From NCBI GenBank assembly GCA_036337945.1, contig JAYZDF010000044.1:1-54454 (forward strand): DNA of 54,454 nt, in the 5' to 3' direction. The stretch is from JAYZDF01 sp036337945. Lineage in GTDB: Bacteria > Myxococcota > Kuafuiibacteriia > Kuafuiibacteriales > Kuafuiibacteriaceae. A model generated the notes under the pieces. The model ran no database searches. It saw only the letters and a program-made list of their open reading frames with translations, and was not told the DNA's origin. Below are positions 24,821-33,328 of the stretch, piece after piece. Made by a program: the position numbers and the translations under genes. How positions within the stretch are numbered: position 1 is the first letter of the stretch; each line of letters begins with the position of its first letter.

Positions 24821-27800
24821 ATGGAAAAGATCGTCATAAAGCAATTCAAAGTGTTGCTAAAGGTCCTGAAAGGCTTTGGCCTAAAGGTGCCACTCGGCGT
24901 AAAGTTACTCATTCCGGTTCTTATCGGGCTTGGTTTCTTTCTCTGGTACCGAAAGAAGAAAAAAGAAGAGGAAGAGCAGGGCGCGGGCGGGGCAGGAACA
25001 GCTGCTCAAGCGAGCATCCCAAGCCTGCAACCAAACCAACTTCGAAAAGTGTGGTTGGGTTTCCTAAACTCTATCCCAGCGGTATTCAGACGTTCACTTA
25101 ATCACTTCCAGCACTTTGTTGTCTTAGGTTCTGCAGGAAGCGGGAAAACTCAACTCATTTCTGAATATACAGATTGGCAACAACAAGCGCAGCGGTTTCT
25201 CGAAAGTGAAACTGAAGATCCGAATCTTCAAATTTATCTTGGGTCTAAAACTGTCGTTCAAGAACTACCCGCGTCCATTCTTTATGATACGTCGAAGGCG
25301 ACCCGAAAAGCGCTACTCAATTTGTGGCGTCCGCTTTTTCGCGATAAACGACCCATTGTCGTCGTGCCCGTAAACGTGGCGAATCTTCTGCGCAGTCCGC
25401 AGGACACAATTCGGCACCTCAGTGAAACGACGAGAGGAAAGATCAGTATGCTTTCGTTGATTCATAACGAATCAATCGAGGTACGCGTCGCTCTGACGAA
25501 CATAGACAGTATTGAAGGATATTCGGAATTCGCACGTTTCTGTGAAAGCGAAGGTATTCCGCTCAAGCTCAACATCACATCTGACTTTACTCAGAGTTTA
25601 GAACAGCAAATCAGCGATTTCAGCGACTACTTACCTAATGCGCTCACGAAGTTGCCTGCAGCTGAATATAAACAAATCGTTCGATTCCTGAAAAATTTCC
25701 CGTCGGTCGTTCCTTGTGTTTCAGAGTTCCTCAAATCTTTATTTTCTCCCTCAAGTTTCGACAAGGAACCGATACTTGCTGGTGTCTTCCTTACGAGCAA
25801 AGAATACGTGGGCCCAAACGCAAATCCTTTCAGGAGTGGGTCTATCTCCGAGAGGACTCTTCGACAAAGTCCTCTGCTTAAACATCGTATGATTGCGACA
25901 ACAGCTGCAGCTATCGGCTGTATTTACCTAATGGTCGGGTACGTTGAGGAGCGGCGGTCATTCCGAGCTGCAGACAATGCTTCAGAAAACTTTTCAGGGA
26001 AAAATAAATCGTCGCGAGATATGGAAGCGAGAAAAGCGATTTTTGGGTTCGTACAACGAGATGAAAAGGATCCGCTTTCGTCTCTATTTCCTACTTTCTT
26101 TGGCGGTCGACAGGATGAACTAAAATCGCGATTCGTGAACAAAATGCGAACGAATCAACTGTTGCCCGGTCTTCGAAAAACGTTGGTGACTCAGGCCGCT
26201 CATCAAAAAAGCTTGTACTATCTTGCTGCTATCTATGCGACGAAGGATTCCGGGCTGGCAGAGCTCATTATTCAAAATTTGGATGATTTTGAATATGCAT
26301 TGAATATTGAGAAAAAAATTCTTGTACAGTATCTCGATAGTTCGAATGAGCCGTTTGAACGACTCGTGAATCTTGAATCTTTGCCGGGTCAAATCAGCGA
26401 AACACCTTCTACAAGCAGTGTTCCTTGGAAAAAGTTTTTCGACCTCTTAAACCTAGGACTCCAACGCAAATTCGTGAGCGCGGATGAAATTAGCCAGGTT
26501 CATAGTCAAGCAGAAGAATTACTTGCGTCACTCGACGACATACGCGCCTATTCATCCGCTCTACAGATTTTACAAATTCTTTCTGAGGAAACACCTTACG
26601 ATTTCAAGCGTATCTATCGACCATTTCGTCGAGAATTAGCATTCCAAGAAGTATTTGGGGATAAGCTACAGCTCGTCGAAGAATTCTTGCGAATCATTCA
26701 AAGCTCTCGAGTTACCTCGGAACTCTCTGATTCCTCATTGTTGTCGGAGTTAGTATCCAAACTCCAAGGCCTCAATCTCGTCGAGCAATCTCCAAACGCT
26801 GATTATTCTTTTGAAATGTCCGATGCGCAATGGACTTTTAATACCAATGCCTGGTTTACCTTGATTCGAGATAGCAATGTCCGACAACTGGTCCTGAACT
26901 TTATCGCGCGAATTCAAAAGGATAAATTAGAAGGCCGAGACTCAAAAAGTATCTTCTTTGGGGAGAGCGACAAGTTTCCGGAATTATTGATGAATTCTAC
27001 GAATAACGGAACTTTCATGTTCACCGGAAAGGCAAGTATTCCGGGCCATCTCACGAGAGAAGCCTATCTCAAACAAGTCCTGCCGGTTGTTCTCGATTTT
27101 ACGACACTTTTGACTGAACTTCGTCTTGATCCTGAGAATCGTAGGCTGCTTGAAACTTTTGTTTATCAAGCAATGGATGATTACGCGACTGATTACGCGA
27201 GCGCCGTCTCTGAGTACTACCAATCTTTTGATAGTGAAGCTCGGTCTGCAGAAGGCGTGCAAATGATTACGAAGCAGATGCTCAAGCCGCTTTCTTCTTT
27301 TGAGGACTTCTTAAAGACCACTTATTCGGCAACCTCGATTCCTATTGATGTTGATAAAAGCCCATTTCTTATTCCGCTACAGCAAGCGATGCAGAAGTAC
27401 ACCGCCTTCAACACCGTTATGACAGAAACCGAACAAGGGTTACCTGAGCTCAACAAATACCGCGCCATACTTGAGCAATTATTTGAGAGCCTCCGCGAAA
27501 CGGGAACACTTGCCAAAGTAGGTGAGACAGAGAAGGCAGAAAAGAAAGAATCTTCAGAAGGTGGTCGAGAACGCCTTGAGGATTTTCTCTCTCCGGCGGG
27601 CAAGTTGAGTCTTGCGATTCTGCGAAGTGAGAGCGGCTCGTTTTTGGAGCAAGTTAAAACTTGGCTCACGAGTGTGAATATTCAAGGAGACTTGGGACGT
27701 CCGTTTCTTAGCCCAATCAGACAGCTTTACCTTGTTGGAATCCGAGATGTAGAAATGAACGTAGCCACTTTGTGGAGACACCAGATTCTTCGAGATTTAG

Positions 27801-28492
27801 AACCAATTCTGTCTAAGTTCCCATTCGATCCATCTGCTCGAGCAGAGGTTCGTGGTCAAGACATTACACAGCTTTTTCACCCCAAGACGGGACAGTTCTT
27901 TGATGAATACCGAAAATACATCGCTCCGGTAAGCCGGAAACGCTATAATCAATTTGAGGCGCAAGAATCCTATCTGAGGGAGTTACGTCTTCCTAGCAAC
28001 ATGTATGTTGTTATCAACAGGATTGCAAAGCTCTCAGGCGCCCTTTGGGATACTGAAGGAAAGCCTAAGCCATATGAGCTTCAGATTTCTCCTATTCCAT
28101 TTGATTCGTTTGTGAGTAGCGATAAGATTCTTACACTTGTGTACCTGAGTTCAGGGTCTTCATCTCTCTTCAACTTCAACCAAAAACCGTTTTTCAAAAC
28201 AGTGAAGATTGATTGGACGAAACTTCAAACTTCTCAAGTAGGTGTTCAACTCACGACGACTCAGGATGAGCAAAAAATTTATCCAGCGCCTCTTGTTACC
28301 GGTGATTCGCATTGGAGTTTTCTTCGACTGCTTCGTCGCGCGAAGAACGAAAGTGAAAATATATGGACGTGGTCATTTGAGTTAGACGGGGAGACTGGCC
28401 GCAAAATACCTGCGAGCTTCACTATAGCGGAGCAGCCTTGGAAGTTGTTTGAGATTCGTAAACTCACTCGACAACTTGCGAATGGTCGGTAG
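24821..28492 (+). CDS. tssM: T6SS inner-membrane protein TssM (IcmF)
   Basis: TssM spans the inner membrane and periplasm and joins TssL to TssJ. This 1223-residue protein has an N-terminal hydrophobic segment (residues about 25-43) followed by KKKKEEEEE, a cytoplasmic NTPase domain with intact Walker A GSAGSGKT (residues 103-110), a second membrane segment (about 357-375, IATTAAAIGCIYLMVGYV), and a long periplasmic part with the IcmF-related and C-terminal domains. GNTPase activity is not universal in TssM, but the P-loop here is intact. Compared with many TssM proteins only two membrane helices precede the periplasmic part instead of three. It leads a run of six genes with short spacings: tssM, tssJ, ANL, PAAR, tssA-like, tssG. 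Confidence 0.92.
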   Translation: MEKIVIKQFKVLLKVLKGFGLKVPLGVKLLIPVLIGLGFFLWYRKKKKEEEEQGAGGAGTAAQASIPSLQPNQLRKVWLGFLNSIPAVFRRSLNHFQHFVVLGSAGSGKTQLISEYTDWQQQAQRFLESETEDPNLQIYLGSKTVVQELPASILYDTSKATRKALLNLWRPLFRDKRPIVVVPVNVANLLRSPQDTIRHLSETTRGKISMLSLIHNESIEVRVALTNIDSIEGYSEFARFCESEGIPLKLNITSDFTQSLEQQISDFSDYLPNALTKLPAAEYKQIVRFLKNFPSVVPCVSEFLKSLFSPSSFDKEPILAGVFLTSKEYVGPNANPFRSGSISERTLRQSPLLKHRMIATTAAAIGCIYLMVGYVEERRSFRAADNASENFSGKNKSSRDMEARKAIFGFVQRDEKDPLSSLFPTFFGGRQDELKSRFVNKMRTNQLLPGLRKTLVTQAAHQKSLYYLAAIYATKDSGLAELIIQNLDDFEYALNIEKKILVQYLDSSNEPFERLVNLESLPGQISETPSTSSVPWKKFFDLLNLGLQRKFVSADEISQVHSQAEELLASLDDIRAYSSALQILQILSEETPYDFKRIYRPFRRELAFQEVFGDKLQLVEEFLRIIQSSRVTSELSDSSLLSELVSKLQGLNLVEQSPNADYSFEMSDAQWTFNTNAWFTLIRDSNVRQLVLNFIARIQKDKLEGRDSKSIFFGESDKFPELLMNSTNNGTFMFTGKASIPGHLTREAYLKQVLPVVLDFTTLLTELRLDPENRRLLETFVYQAMDDYATDYASAVSEYYQSFDSEARSAEGVQMITKQMLKPLSSFEDFLKTTYSATSIPIDVDKSPFLIPLQQAMQKYTAFNTVMTETEQGLPELNKYRAILEQLFESLRETGTLAKVGETEKAEKKESSEGGRERLEDFLSPAGKLSLAILRSESGSFLEQVKTWLTSVNIQGDLGRPFLSPIRQLYLVGIRDVEMNVATLWRHQILRDLEPILSKFPFDPSARAEVRGQDITQLFHPKTGQFFDEYRKYIAPVSRKRYNQFEAQESYLRELRLPSNMYVVINRIAKLSGALWDTEGKPKPYELQISPIPFDSFVSSDKILTLVYLSSGSSSLFNFNQKPFFKTVKIDWTKLQTSQVGVQLTTTQDEQKIYPAPLVTGDSHWSFLRLLRRAKNESENIWTWSFELDGETGRKIPASFTIAEQPWKLFEIRKLTRQLANGR

Positions 28493-28505
28493 AGGTACAC
28501 ATTTG

Positions 28506-28940
28506 ATGTTTCAGTCACCGCTCAGACAATCAGCTTTCCTGTTACTTATGTCCTGCCTAGCTTTTGGTAGTGTTGGTTGTTATCGGACGATGCAGCTCGG
28601 TATCTCTTCGACGAAAAGCTCTAACAGCGGCCGACCGTTTTATGTGATGGTTCGTAAAGCCGACGAGAAAACATATATCTCTGAGGACTATAAAGCAGTT
28701 TCAAATAAGTTATTCAGTTACCCAAAAGATAAAAGCATCATCGAACGAAAGGTTATTATCCCAGGCCAATTCGTAGAAATGTCCATTAAGAAGCCCGCTG
28801 AAGTAGATATTGCTATTTACTTCTTTTTTACTGACTATGGCGAGAATTGGAGACTTTCAGTGAATCAACCATTCTATTCTCAAATGCTGATTGATCTTGG
28901 AAGCAATCAAATTAAGAGAGTTAGAGTTCAGAAACGCTGA
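28506..28940 (+). CDS. tssJ: T6SS outer-membrane lipoprotein TssJ
   Basis: This 144-residue lipoprotein anchors TssM at the outer membrane. The signal is SAFLLLMSCLAFGSVGC with Cys at about residue 25, followed by a small beta-sandwich: FYVMVRKADEKTYISEDY, then RKVIIPGQFVEMSI, then DIAIYFFFTDYGENWRL. These match the TssJ pattern 'P..v.vy.L.......F...DY..l.......i...PG'. The frame opens at 28449 inside tssM, but the ATG at 28506 with AGAGG upstream gives the signal peptide. It starts 13 bp after tssM, and the order tssM-tssJ supports the call. Confidence 0.82.
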   Translation: MFQSPLRQSAFLLLMSCLAFGSVGCYRTMQLGISSTKSSNSGRPFYVMVRKADEKTYISEDYKAVSNKLFSYPKDKSIIERKVIIPGQFVEMSIKKPAEVDIAIYFFFTDYGENWRLSVNQPFYSQMLIDLGSNQIKRVRVQKR

Positions 28941-28977
28941 TTGGTGAGATTTGTAATCAGATTTCTCAGTTTTACGT

Positions 28978-30687
28978 ATGACGAATAAGATTGACGTAGT
29001 TGCTCTTCGGCGTTTGTTGACCGTAACTCAAGGGGAAGACTTAGAAGAGGTTCCCTGGTGTCAATCATCATTCGAATCTTTCGAAGAACTTCACGAAGCT
29101 CTGTTTGAGGCCATAAATGATGCTTCAACGGGCATGATGAAGTCGAAATACGGTGTAAGTGTCGATTTTTATAATGACCTTGTATTTCGAAATTTAGACG
29201 AAGCTCGTCAAGCCTTTATGGCCTACAACTCGGTTTCTCGATCTTGGCAAACAGTAAGCTACGAAGAAGTTCATCGTTTGTCAGGTGCTTTAGCGGCGCA
29301 ATGGCGACAGGCCGGCTTGGAACAAGGCCAAACAGTAGCACTCATTTTATCGATGAGTCGTGAATTTGTCCTTTCTCTGTTTGCAGCATTACGTCTCGGT
29401 GCTGTCATAAGTGTCATAGCCCCAAATGGTGAAGCCTATGTCAAAAATCGCCTAGAGGAAGCGGGTGCAAGTTTTTGTGTAAGCGATCAACAGAATGTTC
29501 AAACGCTTCGCGAATGGGGATACGAAGCATTATCGACCGAAGTGGATATCTTAGGTGCCAGTGGTGCTCGTGTTCAAAGCTATTCATATGACTGGGACGA
29601 AGAATGTATGCGATTATTTCCCTGTTGGGGTGAAGAATCTGTTGAGCCGATAGCCCTCGCTGCGGGGGAAGTGTACACTTCTCTGGTCATTGGACAAGTT
29701 TTGGCGTTTCGTCTTAACGCTTCTGATATCGTAAGTTTTCCTGGCGCAGACCTTCAACAGCACATGCCTACGAGCCTCATGCAACCGATGCTTGCTGGTG
29801 CTACATTTGCAGAATTGTCAGAGACCATAGTTTGTTCTAATCCTGAGGTTTTGGAGGAGGGAGAGATTACAGTTATTAGTGTCACACCTCGACTCAGAGA
29901 TGGACTGTTACAGCACACTCCCACGCTGAATAAATGTCGACTCTGGCTGCACGACGTAACCTTACCGTTTCAGTGGGGCGCTTGGGATGATTTTGCCAAG
30001 CAGTTCACGCATCCTAGAAGCTTTCATAGCAATTATGCCACTCATGCAGCAGCGGGTGGCATCGTTCTTTTTTCAAGGTGGTACAGAGATAATCCCGGGC
30101 TCAATGTTCTGCCTAGTCCTTTACATGAGCTACAATTCCTCGATGTGAATAACAGCGGCGAACCTGCTAGGGGCGGAAACGGTATCCTAACATTTCCTCA
30201 ACTTGCGACTTCCGATAGGAAATTTGGGAACTGGGTCTTAAGTCGTTTTGAAACAGATTTTATGTTTGGTGGAGCAACACAGCCTGTCAAATTAGGTAAA
30301 ACGTATGTCTCTGAAGAGGTTTCAACGTTGGTCGCTGCCCATCCATTAGTACAGCATGCCTGTGTCGTATTTTCGAATGACTCAAACGCCCTTAATGAAA
30401 ACCTTGTTAATTTAATCGTGTTTTGCGACCCTCGCGTTCAGCTAGACTCGATAAGTGGCAAGCTCAAACAAGAAATTCAGGGGATTATAATGTCTGAGTT
30501 TGGCGTGAGATTCTTACCTGACCGTATTGAGTTCTCGACGCTATTTCCTCGTCGAAATGACGAGGAGGAAATAGACAATGCTTGGATCCGTGATCAATTT
30601 CAGACGGGTTTTCTCGCAAGAAAAGAAAAAATACCAGTGTTCAATCTCGTTGCACAGCTATCAAGTATTGCGGAGAACTATAAATAG
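28978..30687 (+). CDS. Degenerate adenylate-forming (ANL/acyl-CoA-synthetase-like) protein within the T6SS operon
   Basis: This 569-residue protein has the outline of AMP-binding enzymes. Residues about 80-170 (SWQTVSYEEVHRLSGALAAQ, GQTVALILSMSREFVLSLFA, ALRLGAVISVIAP) match the ANL N-terminal subdomain. Residues about 440-530 (YVSEEVSTLVAAHPLVQHAC, VVF, then LPDRIEFSTLFPRRND) match the mobile C-terminal domain. The ATP-binding 'TSGTTG.PKG' loop, the YG.TE motif and the catalytic GK lysine near the end (here ND-EEEID) are all missing. It is therefore most likely non-catalytic, used as a scaffold or small-molecule sensor. It sits between tssJ and the PAAR-like gene. The ATG at 28978 has no obvious Shine-Dalgarno. 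Confidence 0.75.
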   Translation: MTNKIDVVALRRLLTVTQGEDLEEVPWCQSSFESFEELHEALFEAINDASTGMMKSKYGVSVDFYNDLVFRNLDEARQAFMAYNSVSRSWQTVSYEEVHRLSGALAAQWRQAGLEQGQTVALILSMSREFVLSLFAALRLGAVISVIAPNGEAYVKNRLEEAGASFCVSDQQNVQTLREWGYEALSTEVDILGASGARVQSYSYDWDEECMRLFPCWGEESVEPIALAAGEVYTSLVIGQVLAFRLNASDIVSFPGADLQQHMPTSLMQPMLAGATFAELSETIVCSNPEVLEEGEITVISVTPRLRDGLLQHTPTLNKCRLWLHDVTLPFQWGAWDDFAKQFTHPRSFHSNYATHAAAGGIVLFSRWYRDNPGLNVLPSPLHELQFLDVNNSGEPARGGNGILTFPQLATSDRKFGNWVLSRFETDFMFGGATQPVKLGKTYVSEEVSTLVAAHPLVQHACVVFSNDSNALNENLVNLIVFCDPRVQLDSISGKLKQEIQGIIMSEFGVRFLPDRIEFSTLFPRRNDEEEIDNAWIRDQFQTGFLARKEKIPVFNLVAQLSSIAENYK

Positions 30688-30731
30688 TGATGACAATAAC
30701 TGTGATGTTTTTACGAGAGAGGAATTGATTC

Positions 30732-31118
30732 ATGGGCTGCCAAGTCTGCATGGGTGCAACGATAAAGTGTAGTTTTGGTATGGCGCCATCTAGTTTGGTG
30801 GTTTTGCCCGTGAACAGGACTTTCACACCAATGCCGGCAGCTAATATTATGGATAGCAAGCCGTTCCTCAACATACTTCCCTTTGGTGCTTGTATGTCAT
30901 TGGCAAATCCAACAGTGGCCGCAGCAACGGCTGCTGCTTTTGGGGTTCTAACCCCAATGCCTTGTATTCCGGCAACGGTAGGTCCCTGGGTGCCGGGTAG
31001 CCCTACAGTTCTTCTAGGAAATATGCCAACTCTCAGCAATACCTCAATGCTTATGTGTATGTGGGGCGGCGTAATATCGGTTTTAGCACCTGGTCAATTT
31101 AAGACCTTAGTGCCATAA
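30732..31118 (+). CDS. PAAR-like spike-tip protein (DUF4280 type)
   Basis: This 128-residue protein would cap the VgrG needle and sharpen the puncturing tip. The N-terminus MGCQVCMGATIKCSFGMAPS and the repeated short beta segments with Pro/Gly turns (FGACMSLANP, FGVLTPMPC, CMWGGVISVLAPGQ) are typical of DUF4280, a family regarded as PAAR-like; the metal-binding residues would be the Cys rather than the His of classic PAAR. AGAGAGGAA lies 8 bp before the ATG. No effector domain is attached. It is encoded directly upstream of the TssA-like gene. Confidence 0.8.
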   Translation: MGCQVCMGATIKCSFGMAPSSLVVLPVNRTFTPMPAANIMDSKPFLNILPFGACMSLANPTVAAATAAAFGVLTPMPCIPATVGPWVPGSPTVLLGNMPTLSNTSMLMCMWGGVISVLAPGQFKTLVP

Positions 31119-31130
31119 GTGGGGCGTAAA

Positions 31131-32096
31131 ATGACCTCTATTGAATTTCTAAAGAACGAGCTTCCGACCTCCGATGATAATGAAATTGACTCGGTGTCAC
31201 CCGACTTCATGGCGATCGTCGAGGAAATCGATAAAGGAGACTTTAGTTCTGCAGCCAAATTAATAGAACTTCAATTCAACCAGGACCGATATGATATTCG
31301 CCTTATCGGTTACTATCTTTATCAGCACTATCTCGAAAACGGGGCTGCGACGCTTCCTGACCTAGCTGAGGCGCTTCTTGCCGCAAGAAACATAAATCGA
31401 GAGCGAATTGGGCCAAGCAATAAACAAGATAGATACTACAACAGTACACTCGCGTGGCTCGGTACTTCGATTTGCGAAGATCTTACCTACAAGAAAAAAA
31501 CAGACGGCACTGACTGGCAAAATATTTATGGCGCTTTAAGTCCAGACATCGTGCAAGTCACCACAGAAAGATTTTCTGACCTTACAAATAGCTTGTCTGA
31601 TGCAACATTTAAGTCGTCAGGTGAGGCGATAAGCCGCTTGCTCTCGTTTTTGCGCGAACTAAACCGTGAGCTTTCAGCGCGTCCATCGACGGCTCCTGAG
31701 GAAAGCGAAGCGGGTGAAGAGCCTCTTGAGCACCCGGAACCTGTTGATTCGATGTCCACGATTGGCCGTCTCAATCCAACAAACGTGCCGGGTCGAATGG
31801 AGATAGACGTGTCCGCGAAGTTCATATCTCTTTGTGAAAAACTTAGTGCCTTCGAACAGGTTGTTAAAGCTGCAGATTTTCGAAAAGCTGCTATGATCAG
31901 CAATGACATAATGTCTGAAATAGAGTCATTTGACCCAAGAGAAAACTTTCCCAAGTTGTTTTCCTCGTTTTTTGGCGCACTCACTGAGCATGTAAATCTT
32001 ATTACGCCATATTGGGACCAAAAAGAGACTCTAGAGTGGAAAATGCGAGAACAACTGTACAAGGTCGATCTACCTTCATTTATAAAGAGTAATTAG
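31131..32096 (+). CDS. TssA/IglI-like T6SS protein
   Basis: This 321-residue, mainly helical cytoplasmic protein lies between the PAAR-like and tssG genes. The N-terminal half carries tetratrico-like helices (FMAIVEEIDKGDFSSAAKL, then LIGYYLYQHYLENGAATLPD, LAEALLAAR) comparable to the ImpA_N part of TssA, with a mid acidic/Pro linker. The C-terminal half contains ESFDPRENFPKLFSSFF, resembling the 'DPR.YFP.LF' segment seen in Francisella-type IglI proteins. TssA proteins chaperone tube and sheath assembly. The ATG at 31131 has GTGGGG upstream; the frame opens 12 bp earlier at a GTG overlapping the previous stop. The exact family is uncertain and the assignment leans on operon context. Confidence 0.6.
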   Translation: MTSIEFLKNELPTSDDNEIDSVSPDFMAIVEEIDKGDFSSAAKLIELQFNQDRYDIRLIGYYLYQHYLENGAATLPDLAEALLAARNINRERIGPSNKQDRYYNSTLAWLGTSICEDLTYKKKTDGTDWQNIYGALSPDIVQVTTERFSDLTNSLSDATFKSSGEAISRLLSFLRELNRELSARPSTAPEESEAGEEPLEHPEPVDSMSTIGRLNPTNVPGRMEIDVSAKFISLCEKLSAFEQVVKAADFRKAAMISNDIMSEIESFDPRENFPKLFSSFFGALTEHVNLITPYWDQKETLEWKMREQLYKVDLPSFIKSN

Positions 32097-32119
32097 GTTG
32101 CTTGGATGAGAGACGATAG

Positions 32120-33328
32120 TTGAAGTTTTTATGTGGAAAATGCGGAGCTAAATATCGCTCAAGTCAAGATTACTCTCTCGATAAACCGATTACGTATCGA
32201 TGTCGCAAATGCGAAACAGTAATCATTCTTCATAAAGATGCCGCAGTTCAAGATGGTTACTTCATTGCCGAACCGAAGGTAGTCAAATCAGACGCCGAGC
32301 CCGAAACCGTCGTAACGTCCGTCTCACAAAAAGCCCTTGGGCTGACGGATGACTCCAATCGTCCTACCTTGGTTGATAATCAAGGAGGACAACTCGCGAA
32401 GACGAGGCCAGCGCCTCCTCGTAATTCGATCAGACAATTGTCCGAGCGAGAGAGACGGGACGAGCTGCAAGTCCAGATTTCTAAGAAGGCTCGAAAATTT
32501 GAGTTGCTACCGCTGATCAGAGTTTTGAACTCTATCGGTTACTCATTCGACGATATTATCTGGAAGAGTAATCGGGATAGCGCGAATGCAAATTCAATCA
32601 TCGAATCTGTCGACTTTAGTCTTAGCAAGCAAAAGCTTGTCAGTGTGTGCGTTACGCGCGGACTTCTTGGGGCAGACAGTCTACTTCCGAGCTATTTTCA
32701 TCGGCTTGTGAACCAGATGGTAGACCCTGAGCCTTTCTATGAGTTTATTCATTTCTTTGAGCATGGTCTCATTAGAGAGTTTGTGCTTTCAATCTATCCT
32801 CAGCTGAATCAGAAAGTTACAGGCGATTGGGCTAATCTCAAGGCTTCTTATTTGGGCATGAACGGTGTCTCTTCCATTTCGACTCTAACATGGTTGTTTC
32901 AGCTTTATTTCCCTGAGCTTGTAGTGAAAGTAAAACGCCAGAATGTTTCGGACTCCACGGACAGTTATGCGTTCCGAACAGGAACGAACACTCTTGATGG
33001 GACTGGGATTGTCGGCAATATGTATGCTGCCCAAGTGCAAGGGTTTCGAATCACCATGTTGGCACAAGATGAGCGTAATGATGTGGGTCAGCTTTGGCCG
33101 CATGTCGTAAGGCACCGCCTCCACGGACACTTAGCGTCATTGCTCGAAAAATTTCGATTGCATCTCACAGTCGAACTAGAAATTCAGCAACATGAAACTT
33201 GGGCTTCGATACAGCAGTCCGGCTTTTTGGGCTATGACCGGATTCGTGGAGAAGCTGAAAGCGGCCACACTGTCTTGGTTCATCATGGCCCTTTGTCTTC
33301 TGAAACCGCGAATACGTCTATTGTGTAG
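32120..33328 (+). CDS. tssG: TssG baseplate protein fused to an N-terminal MJ0042-type zinc ribbon
   Basis: This is a 402-residue protein. Residues 1-40 are a four-cysteine zinc ribbon (C5, C8, C28, C31; MKFLCGKCGAKYR and YRCRKCETVIIL) of the kind found in MJ0042/'zinc-ribbon domain' regulators. A linker to about 110 follows. The rest matches TssG: FELLPLIRVLNSIGYSF, then VCVTRGLLGADSLLPSYFHR (family 'v.F.Gl.G..G.LP..y'), EFIHFFEHGLIRE (family 'FLD.F.HRl') and a late GTGIVGN segment. TssG sits with TssF2 and TssE in baseplate wedges. The start is TTG at 32120; an ATG at 32105 reads into a stop, so TTG is best. The last 11 bp overlap the convergent transporter gene. Confidence 0.75.
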   Translation: MKFLCGKCGAKYRSSQDYSLDKPITYRCRKCETVIILHKDAAVQDGYFIAEPKVVKSDAEPETVVTSVSQKALGLTDDSNRPTLVDNQGGQLAKTRPAPPRNSIRQLSERERRDELQVQISKKARKFELLPLIRVLNSIGYSFDDIIWKSNRDSANANSIIESVDFSLSKQKLVSVCVTRGLLGADSLLPSYFHRLVNQMVDPEPFYEFIHFFEHGLIREFVLSIYPQLNQKVTGDWANLKASYLGMNGVSSISTLTWLFQLYFPELVVKVKRQNVSDSTDSYAFRTGTNTLDGTGIVGNMYAAQVQGFRITMLAQDERNDVGQLWPHVVRHRLHGHLASLLEKFRLHLTVELEIQQHETWASIQQSGFLGYDRIRGEAESGHTVLVHHGPLSSETANTSIV

